From assembly GCA_013115125.1 (NCBI GenBank), contig JABANN010000229.1, positions 1 through 50,409 of the forward strand: DNA of 50,409 bases, written 5' to 3'. The stretch is from Perkinsus olseni. Its lineage: Eukaryota; Perkinsozoa; Perkinsida. The notes under the pieces were generated by a model that saw only the letters and a program-made list of their open reading frames with translations, had not been told where the DNA came from and searched no databases. A program made the position numbers and the translations under genes. Positions 33,370-43,262 of this stretch are shown piece by piece; position 1 is the first letter of the stretch, and each line of letters begins with the position of its first letter.

Positions 33370-34125
33370 CCGGAGCCCAACGCTCCGTACATTTACTCGC
33401 ATGTTTTCATGTAAATGCAGACGCTGGACATGTCAAGACGATGTTCATTGTGGGTTTGGTTCAATAGTGCAGTGGCTGCTGAGCAGAAGGCGATTCGAAG
33501 GCACCGATCCAGCGAGCTTGGAAACCATTCCAGAAGACAAGAGTGCCGGGCCTTCGGTTTGAACCCGGGACCTCCCGCATGAAAGCGTTGATTTTATCGC
33601 GCGACATCGTGATCGAATGCCACAACAGTACAACTCACCGAGGCACTTCCGGGGAGTGAAGCTAGTAAAGTGGAAACGTTTGACTCGCGCCATTTAGTTC
33701 TTCCAATGCAAATACTCCTGAAGTGGTGTCCTGTGCTTAGAGTGATGTAGGTTGCAGCGGGCTGCTCTGTTCAGCTCAGTGCGGTGAAATTGCGATCAGA
33801 ATTTTACATATGCTGTGGATGGATCCTCCTCTTTCTGCGTATGCATGCTGTCGGTAAACCCACCGATGGATAGAGTCCTAGGGAGTACTTATCGGACATG
33901 TTCGTGAGGCTTGCTAGCACCAGCCCCTTGCGGAGAGGGCGAATCGTAGCGATGATTTCGGGTCTTACTCAAGTAGTCATCGACTGGAGACTCTGGCTAA
34001 GAGTGAATCTGATTTAGTCCGGACTCCCGGCTATCGTTCGAAATCCGTTAACCGACCTGGTTTCAGTCGAGTGAAAAGCTGAGTTAAATCCTCCCATCAC
34101 TAGTAGTTGCCTTGCCTCCATCATC
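33370..34125. other. Intergenic stretch between the PARP and ferric reductase genes
   Basis: Nothing coding is supported. On the minus strand near 33584-33555 a short tRNA-like run (gaggtcccgggttcaaacc) appears, but no cloverleaf can be folded. The right part is the promoter and leader of the ferric reductase gene. Confidence 0.35.
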
Positions 34126-35937
34126 ATGCTGTATGAGATAATGGCGAAGTGCCCGTTCGGGTTCACTTCGGGGACTCCGCCCCCCTGGGTCCACATTCCA
34201 GGGAGTACCCCGGCCCCCGGAGATCCGAGCGCTCCAACGAGTGCGCCCGGCGGTGCCGAGTCGGACAAGGAGAAACTGATGCAGCAGTGCGTTGTTCCCC
34301 CTGAGAATCCTGACTGGGCGGGATGGGCCCAGTGGGCTTTCCCCTTCTTCTGTGGTCTCGCCATTGTGATCATGATCGTGGCAGTGAGGCTAAGACGATA
34401 CATGCCCAACTGGCTGCAGCGGCCCTGTAATCGTGTCTTTGCCAGCCGCGCGAACGCCGTCAGTTTTGCGGTGCTCATATTATCACTTGCTGTTGCTGCG
34501 ATTATCCAGCTTGCCACTTACAACGTTCCAGAAGGAACAAAGCGGGCCAGTGTAATCTTCGCTCGGATATCAACTTGGTCCATCGCCGGTTGTTTCCTCC
34601 TGTCTATCCGCCCGGTCGCCCGGCTTTTCAAGGTCGGGTTCGAGCGACTCACTATTCTCCATGCGTTGCTCGGCATCAACGCCCTCGTCTTCGGTATAAT
34701 GCATCTCATTATGATCGCCCCTCGAGTGTCTGTCCAGTGTGCCCTCATTCTGGGTGGTAGCGAAGCCGTGGTTGCCGGTATACTCTTTTTGATAACCTTC
34801 GTATGCGCCTTCATCTACAAGTTCATCCCGCATGGTTATCGAGTGTTCCGCTGGTCCCATTGGTTGGTCTACATCGCAACCCTCGTGCTCTTCTTCCACA
34901 CTCTCCAGCATGAGCTTGTACAGTCACAGTTCTACGATTCTGCTGCACCCTACGTCACTTCGGGTGTCCTCTTCGTAGTGTGGATTGCCAGCATCATCGA
35001 GAGAGTTATTGAACTCATTGAGACCATTGTGCAGGCCGTCTCCACCAAGTCCAAGAAGCACTTCGACGAGCACCCCGACGCGTCCGGCAGTGCCTTTTGC
35101 TCTAAGGTGGAGTCCATCACGCCTTTGACTGATGGCGACGACAAGGGGGAAGCGGCAGCCTGCGAGATCGTGCTCAGGTCGCATGTGAAGCCGAAGCCGG
35201 GACAGTGGGTTTCGGTGACCTTCCCCGGGAAGGACTGTGTGGCTCACGCGTTCTCCCCTCTCCCGAACCCGAAGGAGGAGAATACGATGAAGTTGCTTGT
35301 GTCTTGTGATGGTTACATGACTAAGAAGTTCGTGGCCGCTGACTTCGAGAGGTTCATCAACTCACGTGTTTATGTACAAGGACCGTATGGTGCTTCGGAC
35401 CTGCCGAAGCAAATGGCAGGACCTGACGACTACACCGTGATGATCGCTGGTGGCACGGGAATCACGCCAATTGCCTCGGTCATTGCTTCACTACCGGCTG
35501 AGCAGAAGGAGAAGGTGTCTCTTCTTTGGGCCTTCAGGAGTTCAGGAGAGTTCGTGTCCGTCCATCAGCTACTAGCTGGGGTTGGGCACCGTAATCTTAT
35601 GTACTCTGGCAAGGATGAGGTCATGCGTCGAGCCACTGCGGATTTGGAAGCATGCGAGTGTCCAGCTCATTACGGTCATATGACTGTTGGCGGAGAAGCT
35701 TTGAAGGATACTCGTCCCAGTCATTTCGCTCATCACGGAAACAAGGAGATCGCAGACTTTGTGGACAAGGCCATTGAAAAGGCGGATGAGAGTAACGCGA
35801 AAAGGATTAACTTCTACATGTGTGGACCTTCATGCATGATCAATCTGACGGTCGAGGCCGTTCGAGCTGCTGAAATACCCGAGGGCCTCGAACTTGGCGT
35901 TGTCAAACGCGAGTCCTTCGGCATGATGCCATGGTAA
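34126..35937 (+). CDS. Ferric reductase / NADPH oxidase-like flavocytochrome b
   Basis: Intronless, 603 residues. It moves electrons from NAD(P)H through FAD and two haems across a membrane, to Fe(III) or oxygen. After a Pro-rich start (residues 17-45) come about six spans (first near 72-88). Haem-ligand histidines are placed as in the family: His179 and His193 in LHALLGINALVFGIMHLI, and His245 and His258 in RWSHWLVYIATLVLFFHT. The FAD-binding motif is HAFS (374-377). The NAD(P)H-binding part has GPYG (420-423), AGGTGITP (441-448) and a C-terminal MCGP, and the protein ends in an aromatic (Trp). There is no EF-hand, so a NOX5-like calcium switch is not seen. Reductase versus oxidase function cannot be told from sequence alone. 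It is preceded by further in-frame ATG choices; ATG 34126 is the longest. Confidence 0.9.
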   Translation: MLYEIMAKCPFGFTSGTPPPWVHIPGSTPAPGDPSAPTSAPGGAESDKEKLMQQCVVPPENPDWAGWAQWAFPFFCGLAIVIMIVAVRLRRYMPNWLQRPCNRVFASRANAVSFAVLILSLAVAAIIQLATYNVPEGTKRASVIFARISTWSIAGCFLLSIRPVARLFKVGFERLTILHALLGINALVFGIMHLIMIAPRVSVQCALILGGSEAVVAGILFLITFVCAFIYKFIPHGYRVFRWSHWLVYIATLVLFFHTLQHELVQSQFYDSAAPYVTSGVLFVVWIASIIERVIELIETIVQAVSTKSKKHFDEHPDASGSAFCSKVESITPLTDGDDKGEAAACEIVLRSHVKPKPGQWVSVTFPGKDCVAHAFSPLPNPKEENTMKLLVSCDGYMTKKFVAADFERFINSRVYVQGPYGASDLPKQMAGPDDYTVMIAGGTGITPIASVIASLPAEQKEKVSLLWAFRSSGEFVSVHQLLAGVGHRNLMYSGKDEVMRRATADLEACECPAHYGHMTVGGEALKDTRPSHFAHHGNKEIADFVDKAIEKADESNAKRINFYMCGPSCMINLTVEAVRAAEIPEGLELGVVKRESFGMMPW

Positions 35938-35939
35938 AT

Positions 35940-36640
35940 GCATCCCTTCCTCAATATTTGTTGTTCCTTTTCTGTTTTATTCGTGGACAGAATCGCCGTC
36001 TGTCCAACCCCGGACGGTGGCTATTCGACGTCCCGTGTCCTTCGGGCCAGATTTATGTCGAGCAGTAAGGTTCTCATTCACCTCTGTTTGTGGTATTGAG
36101 CATCCAGCTCATAGACTGTACTTCGAGGTTAGTAATCCCTCTTTTCGCGGTACCTCACTGATCACTAGTAACATTTGTAATTCGTAGTATATAGTAGGGT
36201 GTTCTTCTGTGCAGTTATCTGTCAGTTCCCGTCCTCGTGAGATTAGACTAGTGCTCCTAGATGGCTCATTTCCATCTGCTTCCACGGTGCCCAGCGTCGC
36301 GATCCATGGACGGCACTTGGACAGTTTTATGATGGGCTTGTGACAGCAGCGTTTTGCTGCTTGCCGCGTGAACTCTGAGAGTCAAGTTTAAGTTTCTCTG
36401 GGAGCCTCACAGACTAATGATGTTGTGTTGAGTGTGTTGATGTTGTGGTACGTGCAGAGATTTGATATTCCTTTCGTGAAGCGGTACTACTTGATTAAGA
36501 ATTAATTCTAGCATTTCACCCGCTCAACGCAAGTCAGGATTGAAGATGCTAGTAATCCATCTACTGCTACTACTGTGTGCTGAACGGCTAAATGAAAAAA
36601 TTGTGTTGAACAGCTAAAGGAAAAATTGGCTCTTTTCAAA
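35940..36640. other. Convergent 3' region between the ferric reductase and AGMO genes
   Basis: Two convergent genes end here, so it should hold both 3' UTRs. No frame, repeat or RNA was recognised. Confidence 0.35.
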
Positions 36641-36647
36641 TTATCTA

Positions 36648-39483
36648 CTAAGCAACACTGCTCCTACGTTCGGTAGCAATCTTCGGTCTTCCAGAGCCGT
36701 AAGTGATCGCATGTATACATCCCAGTGATACCATAGACCATACCGAACATAGGGCCCCGTACGGTCCACCATAGAAGAGACCAACAAAAGAAAAAAGTAC
36801 GCAACGCCCCACTTCGTACGTAGCATTGCCATCGAAGAGAAAGCCTTGAGCAATGTAGGAAAATAGACTGTAAGCCGCCAAGACCACGTTGCGATCTGAT
36901 GACTCGAGTAGAAGTCCGCACAGAGTCGACACCAAGAATTGCACTGCGATGTATATCTTAACACCAACAGAGGCGGTCGTGCTGCGCGTTAGACGGGCAA
37001 GCCGGGGGGCTGGGGGACACACACGAGCAGTAGTGGTGGTGTAGTACCTAAGACGCGGCAAAATAGTAGTTAAGACGCCTACAAAACTCCGCTCACCCAG
37101 GGCCCTTCCACCAGGAACGTGACTGACGCGAGAATGCCTGTAACTGAAAAACACTGTCTACCCAAGATTTGCTGGGGACTGCCCAGCCATAAACACAAGC
37201 TGCTTGTGCGGGCTCCTTGAGGTATGTGCCTGCGGGCCATTCGATAGAGCGAGTATTGCGCGATGGCTACTGAAGGCTACCGAACAGTTTATCGTAGACC
37301 ACCAATGTTCCACCGAAGTTCTTGTGAAGACGTCTATCGTGGTGAATGCGATGGTTGGAGGGCGTCATCATTATCTCTTCCAAGGGCCATGGCAGAGACC
37401 CCACTATCGACGTATGGATCCAAAACTGGTACCTGAAGCGGCTCGAACTTTCATCCGAGTGAACAAGAGCCAAAAGCCTGGGTCTCAGTGGCTGATCCAT
37501 AAATGCTTATAGCGAACATTTATTGTGGTGCTACATTATGTTCCACGTACGATAGGTCATCGAGACGTCTGTAGGTACTCCGAGTACGGCAAGGGGAAGA
37601 TAGAACACCCAGCTGACGGCTTGCTGTAGATACCCTTGTCGAAGAGCCGTACCTGAACATGGGGAGCTTCGAAAGAAAGGGCCGCCCCGTGCCGTACTGA
37701 AATTGAAGTGCTCGCTGCTGTGATGATTGGCGTGACCCATCGCCCAGATGAATCCAATTTCATGAGACATCCGATGGAATGAATAGTAGCACAGCTCGAT
37801 CAGTGAGCCGAATATCAGCATCTTCATCCATTGCGGAGCCCCTGGCAAGGAAACACATTTTTTGACAAAAAACGTGAAAGTCTATAAAGGTTCTCACATG
37901 TCAGATCTAGATTCCCAATAGCGTAATTGTCATGTATGTAATCGTATCTGAAGTCGGAATGCGACCGTTTCTGCGGTTCATTGTCCACTTCCAGAAGAAA
38001 ATCGACGTCACCAGTTCAACACCTTATCGAACGGTCCATAGCACGGGACCCGACAGCGAATGCATGCGCCAAGGCGTGTTCAAAAACTTCGTGAACAACT
38101 TCACAGTCATGCATTTCCTGAACGGGTGAGCTTTTAAAGATGAAATTTCAAGGGAGCATCACCAATACAGTGGACAACAGTGTTGTCACAACAGCTGTGC
38201 CGAAGATGACGGAACGTTCGCCACACCTCGAAGACCCCGTGTACCATTCAAATTTCCGTTTCCGAAAGTATCACAATGGTGGGCGTTCCAATCGATAAGG
38301 GAAGGACCACACTTCGGTTCCCTCTTGCCCTCCTATGCTTACGCACGATTCTCCAAAGCTAACGAGATGGCGTGGGTGAGAAGCAAACAACTGGGTCATC
38401 GGGAACGACTAAAGTAAATTCCCTGTCCACAGGCAAGGGCAGCAGTTGATTGGCCTAGGGGGACCGCTGCTGGGCCTTGTGGGGCAAGTGTGGGGAAGGG
38501 AGGTAACAGGTAGCAGCAAGGTCGACTGCCCCTCGACATCTTGTTTTTGAAGAAAAACAATTGAGTGGTGCACATGGTCTCCGACGTACGGTTAACATTC
38601 AGCTTTGAGTAGCTACAGTCACCAGATGTCATTTTTGGCATGTGGCTTCCCCGTGACGTTCATCATATTCGCTCGAAATTACATCCCCAAGAACTTCAAG
38701 GTCGAGAAATTGCAAGGTCTTGAAGTTGTTGACGAGGGCGCAACCCATCTTGAACATGTCATACCACAACTTTCCCAACTTGATAGCACCGTAGCACGCT
38801 TTCATGGCGGACAACGATGCTCTTTATTGTATCTTACGCGTATACGTACACGACACAGGTTCCTAACGACGCACTACCTTGCGCTTCCAATTGGAAGACC
38901 GGAAACGAACTCGACGAGAGGCGGAACTCTCCCCTCGCATTCTTCATCTTACACGTATTCTTTGAGGGTGAATCTCTCGATGACCATAATGCTAAGAAGG
39001 ACGTCCATAGCACCAGCTGCAACAGAGGACCAGCAATCAGCTGCCTCATAGTAACTGAACGGCTCACGAAGGACTACTGGTCAAAAAAAAGCCTAGCACA
39101 TACCCCGATTCCGGTATCCAGTCTGACTCTGTCGATGAAGGAAGACGCCTCTTGTGAATATGCAGTATGATAAACTCGACGGCGATGAGGGCAAGATACA
39201 GGGGAATGGAGCCTTCAATGTAGTTGTAGTACACCAACTCCCCTAAACAAAAGTAGAAAACTCTCGCCATGGCCACAGCGGCAGCGACTGCGATAACTCC
39301 ACACTCAGACATGCTTTGCCCTACGATGATCGACGAATCAAGCGCGCCCCTACCGTTGCTGAGTTCCACAACCTTCCTCGGCACCAGGTACTCAGAGACC
39401 ACCAACGACACTACCAAAGCTATCACACACGCACTTGCTTCCCATCGCGGGAGGCTCCAAGGACGCTTAAACCCATTAACCAT
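36648..39483 (-). CDS. Alkylglycerol monooxygenase-like (AGMO/TMEM195) membrane di-iron enzyme (multi-exon)
   Basis: Fatty acid hydroxylase superfamily; AGMO cleaves ether lipids with oxygen and tetrahydrobiopterin. From ATG 39483 the N-terminal part has several membrane spans (VIALVVSLVVSEYLV, PLYLALIAVEFIILHI). A 48-nt intron joins SDWIPESG to YYEAADCWSSVAAGAMDVL, matching the family's DxxSSxxAG block. The middle (about 38.6-37.9 kb) is poorly resolved. Then come the histidine boxes: YYSFHRMSHE and HANHHSSEHFNFS, a 45-nt intron at 37697-37653, TALRQGYLQQAVSWVFYLPL, YQFWIHT, and NHRIHHDRRLHKNFGGTL. Next are VYGWAVPSKSW and WWKGPG, then C-terminal spans (VQFLVSTLCGLLLES) to the stop at 36648. 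The order and spacing match AGMO better than sterol C5/C4 desaturases. All three His boxes are intact. Confidence 0.85.
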
Positions 39484-39649
39484 CGTGAAGAACTACGACG
39501 ATAAACCTCATGCTTTCTCATAGAAGTTTACCAATGGAATCCACACTGTCCTACAGACAACCCTCGAGATCCAACAGACGGGAGGCGAATGAAACAAAAC
39601 CCCCTCCTGCCGGGTCGTATGAAGCTCCCCACTTGGCCTTCCCCTCTCC

Positions 39650-40019
39650 TTAATTAACACTGGGTGACTGAGACGTATAGACGCCCCGCCTGAGCTCTCA
39701 CCAGCGTCGTGTAAGAGCGGTTCCACCTAAGCTCCTCTACTGAATTGAAGAGGGCCCATCTCTAGCTACCGCGCCTGAAGGCTATGGCTCACGTAGAGAC
39801 CGAGGCACACGGCATTGGAAAATACCGTAGCAAAGGCACTCAGATGCACCAGTCGTGATCGGATATACGAAATACGCAGTCCTCCCACTCTGGTTAGCAT
39901 CTACTAGTTCGCTCCCTTCGCAGGCATTACCCTGGTCAGGTTCCGACGGTGATCTCTCAGCCGAGAGCCCTTCCCAGATGGGGTCGGTCTCAGCACCCGT
40001 GCGAACTTAGTGTCCAATG
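39650..40019 (-). repeat. Conserved 3'-UTR block, copy A (contains TPP riboswitch)
   Basis: About 370 nt shared with 42778-43150 and 45702-46071. On the minus strand it starts just past the transporter stop region with the TPP aptamer, then continues for about 250 nt to a conserved end (complement of ttaattaacactgggtgactgag). Inside are short hairpins, for example cctct...agagg around 39735-39755 and acgg...ccgt around 39811-39829. The block is much more alike between copies than the sequence between it and each stop codon. Confidence 0.85.
39907..40006 (-). ncRNA. TPP riboswitch aptamer, 3' of SLC19 gene 1
   Basis: On the minus strand: P1 GUUCGC (40006-40001) pairs with GCGAAC (39912-39907). 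P2 ACGGGUG pairs with CACCGU. P3 is a short variable arm. The invariant pyrimidine-sensing loop GGCUGAGA follows P3. The pyrophosphate half reads GGAACCUGACCAGG, then the loop GUAAUG, then CCUGCGAAGGGA, as in the THI-box consensus (P4, P5 CAGG/CCUG). All universally conserved elements are present. It binds thiamine pyrophosphate in all known cases. It lies 156 nt after the stop codon of the transporter, so it is in the 3' UTR. Confidence 0.95.
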
Positions 40020-40161
40020 ACGATGATTAGAAAGGATTATAGAATCATACAAGTCTCATACATATCGAGACGAATCCAAAATAGCAATGCAAACGAAGTA
40101 CGGAAGACAGAAGAAAAAAGGAAGATGAACATCAGCGATTGTGAGAAGTAGCATCTCACTC

Positions 40162-41628
40162 TCACTTGGCACTCTCAGAAACATCAGTGGGGGTGACACG
40201 TCTCTTGGACCAGAAATACAATGCAACGGCTAAGACCATAAAGACTACCTGGAACGACAGTTGGAATACCCACAGTATCTTATAGACAATACGAAGATCG
40301 ATCTGGAACCAAGTGAACATGAAGAGGGAGAGAATCGTAGACAATATGTACGCAGTCAAGTTATTAAACATGACAATAATGGCATAACAACCCGAGTTGA
40401 CATTATCTTCCCCTTTAATATGTTTGTTAACAACACGGCCGGTCTCTGCGCTGACGAAGGCGTTGATGAAGTGATAACCCAGGTAGTAGAGGATAAAGCC
40501 GATACACATCGGTATGATACGATCATACCAAATCATTAGGGTCAGGGCTAGGATACACCAGATGCCCATGGCACCAACCGTCACATGCTGATGGTAATAC
40601 GCGACCTTCAGGATACGAGGCACAGCTACAGACAACGCACTGATGGAAGCAATGAGCTGAGCTATTGCAAAAACGGTACCGTTGTAGTTCTTCTCGGTAC
40701 CCTCCTCTACCATCATCATATCGTACAGCGAGGATTCGTAACCCTCAATAAGACCGTACGCGCAGTTGCCGAAGATCCACCAGAACAGAATAAGAGCGTA
40801 GACCTTGTCCTCGTACGCCAACTTCATAGTCTTCCACACCTCCTTAGGCCTCGGAGCTTTGTCTCGCTTGACACCGGTAAGAAACAGAGCAATAAAAGCA
40901 GCCACAATGACCGATGCCGCCGAGACCCACATGAGAGAAGTATAGCTCATGTGACAAGCATCGACCATGACATCGCCTACGATACCAGACAGCATATGAG
41001 AGAACACATAAGAGGCCAAATTCATCGATGTTAGTTTTTGGTAGTTTTCTTTGGGCACGACGTGGAAGAGGTAGCCGTAAAAGATTTCTTCAGCCGCAGT
41101 ACCGAAAGCGTACGTACACTGCATGATTTGCATGTCGAGTAGAGAACTACCGAACAACAACAGGAATCTTGTTGCTAGACGCCCCAACGCTCCCAGGATG
41201 AGCTCGAGCTTATAGCCAACGAACTCAGATAGGCAGCCGCCGACCAGTAGAAAGGGGATACACGCGTAGGTGCACCAAGGGTAGATTTGAGAGTTGATCT
41301 GATCATCAGTGAAGCCCTTGGTCTCTCTGAGGTAGGTCGTTAGATGGGGTTCGGATGGTATGAATGCCAGAAAAAAAGTGAAAGCACAGCATATAGTAGC
41401 CTCGTACCAAAAAGGCTTATATCCGTCAGGGCCGGTAGGGACCTTCCAATCACCATGCCAAAGACGTGCCCACACAGACTTCATCTTCTTCCCCTCTTCG
41501 GTATGCCCCGCTGAGGACCCGGCACCATCTTCCACGTCAACCATCTTGCTTATGATAGGCTGCTCGAGGCTACCTAAGCTGGCAGTATGGGCTGAAGAGA
41601 TGCTGCTTGAAGCACCACGTGATCTCAT
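40162..41628 (-). CDS. SLC19-type thiamine/folate transporter, copy 1
   Basis: Intronless, 488 residues from the ATG at 41628 (MRSRGASSSISS), chosen by alignment with copies 2 and 3. About 12 membrane spans. Family signatures are FIPSEPHLTTYLRETKGFTD with QIYPWCTYACIPFLL (SLC19: KPxEPxxTxYL...IYPxxTY), YGYLFHVVPKENYQKLTS, LFWWIFGNCAYGLIEGY, and KNYNGTVFAIAQL. SLC19 proteins import thiamine or folates by secondary transport. The TPP riboswitch behind each copy points to thiamine as substrate. Its C-terminal third is almost identical to copies 2 and 3, while the N-terminal half differs more. An upstream motif shared by all three lies 119 nt before the ATG. Confidence 0.9.
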   Translation of the reverse strand: MRSRGASSSISSAHTASLGSLEQPIISKMVDVEDGAGSSAGHTEEGKKMKSVWARLWHGDWKVPTGPDGYKPFWYEATICCAFTFFLAFIPSEPHLTTYLRETKGFTDDQINSQIYPWCTYACIPFLLVGGCLSEFVGYKLELILGALGRLATRFLLLFGSSLLDMQIMQCTYAFGTAAEEIFYGYLFHVVPKENYQKLTSMNLASYVFSHMLSGIVGDVMVDACHMSYTSLMWVSAASVIVAAFIALFLTGVKRDKAPRPKEVWKTMKLAYEDKVYALILFWWIFGNCAYGLIEGYESSLYDMMMVEEGTEKNYNGTVFAIAQLIASISALSVAVPRILKVAYYHQHVTVGAMGIWCILALTLMIWYDRIIPMCIGFILYYLGYHFINAFVSAETGRVVNKHIKGEDNVNSGCYAIIVMFNNLTAYILSTILSLFMFTWFQIDLRIVYKILWVFQLSFQVVFMVLAVALYFWSKRRVTPTDVSESAK

Positions 41629-41746
41629 GATTAAAAGTAAGCAATAAAACCGACTGGGAAAAATAATCCTTGCTACTACTCGTACTCCACCCTCATCACA
41701 GCGACCCGCATCCACGATCCGGATACGCTAAGGTATTCACACGAGC

Positions 41747-41766
41747 CACAAATCCTGTCCCCGCGG
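41747..41766 (-). promoter_or_regulatory. Upstream motif shared by the three transporter genes, copy 1
   Basis: cacaaatcctgtccccgcgg on the plus strand; a looser match to the motif seen before copies 2 and 3. It lies about 119 nt upstream of the ATG. Its role (promoter, initiator or trans-splice region) is not known. Confidence 0.45.
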
Positions 41767-41769
41767 CTC

Positions 41770-43040
41770 AACACGCAGGGGGACAATTTCCTGTGTTGTT
41801 GACTACAGTAGTTAACAACAAGCAGCTTGAGAATCTCGAATTAGCCTTCACGCTACGGCCTAGAACACAGACGTATTGGTTCGCTGACAAAGCCACGCTG
41901 GGGACGTATTGCTCCCAGTCGTAGTAGCATAGAGAGTTTCCAGGAAGCTTTATCGCGAGCATTGTGCCCAAACGTGTAGCAACACAGCCGCACGACGTCC
42001 GATGAATATTAGGATGCCGACCGAGTGGCGTGGAGACACAAACAGGTGAAGGAGATGTAAAGTGGGAAGTTCATTCTGATTCCAGTTCCATCGGGCCACG
42101 AGCAGAGAATAGGCGTCACGGACCTCGGCGAGGGTGATGACCTGGGCGTGTATCGTCTGATGAACGTCAGTTTGGATGAGCAACACTGGCTTATGTCACG
42201 GAACAGTCTAACTATCGCAATCTTCGCTCGTCACACTCACGAAATTGCAGCAGGATTCGACCTCTTTCAAGGGACTTTCCGTCATAACTGCTGTATATTT
42301 GAACGGATACGGACAAAGTAAAGAATCAGCCCTTCACAAGAAAAAGTTCAGCACATCCGAAAAGCGAAGGCCCGCCCGATCTTTTAACGAGAGAAGAGCT
42401 TCTCGCCTGAGACACAGAGTGTGGAATCTTGGCGCTCAGTCACGTGTCTCTTTTGGCGTTGCCACCCGAGCTAAGCACGCTACCTATTGCTGTTGAACTT
42501 CATAACACCGGTGGCATCAACGGCATTAGGCGCCGAACAGACTTCCATTGAACAAAAGGAAGAACTGAACCGACAAACCATCCACTAACGAGAAGGAAAT
42601 CGGTGAAGCCTTCGAGGACCAATGTTACCCCAAGCCAGGGCTAGCATGGGGCTGCCACTAAAAGCATACCAATAAGGCTAGCTGAAGCACGACCCCATTC
42701 ATCCATTGCATGAAGAGATTCTCGCCTCTATGCACTCGTTCCCTAGCCGAATCGCGCACTTCCCCTGCTAATCTCCCCTAATTAACACTGGGTGGCTGAG
42801 CCGCTCACATGCCTTGACCGAGTTCTCACTAGCGTCGTATAAGCGCGGTTCACCTAAGCTCCTCTTCTTAATCGAAGAGGGCCCACCTCTAGCTACCGCG
42901 CCTAAAGGCTACGGCTAACGTAGAGTCCGAGGCACACGGCATTCGAAAATACCGTAGCAGAGGCAAAAGGCACTCAGATGCTCCAGTCGTGGTCGGACAT
43001 ACAAAATACGCAGTCCTCCCATTCTGGTTGGCATCTGCTA
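41770..43040. other. Spacer between transporter copies 1 and 2
   Basis: Holds the upstream region of copy 1 and, from 42778, the 3'-UTR block of copy 2. At 41795-41819 is a 12-bp near-perfect inverted repeat (gttgttgactac / gtagttaacaac, one G-T type mismatch). No coding frame is supported. Confidence 0.4.
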
Positions 43041-43150
43041 GTTCGCTCCCTTCGCAGGCATTACCCTGGTCAGGTTCCGACGGTGATCTCTCAGCCGAGG
43101 GCCCTTCCCCCAATGGGGTCGGTCTCGGCACCCGTGCGAACTTAGTGTCC
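42778..43150 (-). repeat. Conserved 3'-UTR block, copy B (contains TPP riboswitch)
   Basis: Second copy of the block described at 39650-40019. In this copy the small hairpin arm changes to cctcttc / gaagagg (near 42861-42880) and is longer by two pairs, which hints that the stem is kept by selection. Confidence 0.85.
43041..43141 (-). ncRNA. TPP riboswitch aptamer, 3' of SLC19 gene 2
   Basis: Same parts as copy 1: P1 GUUCGC/GCGAAC at 43141-43136 and 43046-43041, the CUGAGA core, the AACCUGA element and the GUAAUG loop with GCGAAGGGA. Differences from copy 1 fall in the variable P3 arm. It starts about 122 nt after the transporter stop codon at 43263. Confidence 0.95.
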
Positions 43151-43262
43151 AATGACGATGAGTAGAAAGATTTGTACGACAGCAATGTTAACAAAGAAGT
43201 ACAGAAGACGAAGATTGGCGGAAAAAATATCGTCGCCTATCAGGACGAGTAGCATTTCATTC

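Noticed and set aside
33540-33660. A tRNA gene on the minus strand (B-box-like gaggtcccgggttcaaacc)
   Set aside because: No T stem pairs, and neither acceptor nor anticodon arms can be drawn. At most a decayed tRNA-like fragment.
39483-40006. Riboswitch A as a 5' leader of the AGMO-like gene downstream on the same strand
   Set aside because: The aptamer is 424 nt before the AGMO start, but copies B and C have no gene at that distance. All three keep a constant distance to the preceding transporter stop, so a 3'-UTR role fits better.
40261-41034. Plus-strand proteins opposite the SLC19 genes, repeated at 43359-44207
   Set aside because: They repeat only because the transporter sequence on the other strand is repeated; they are shadows.
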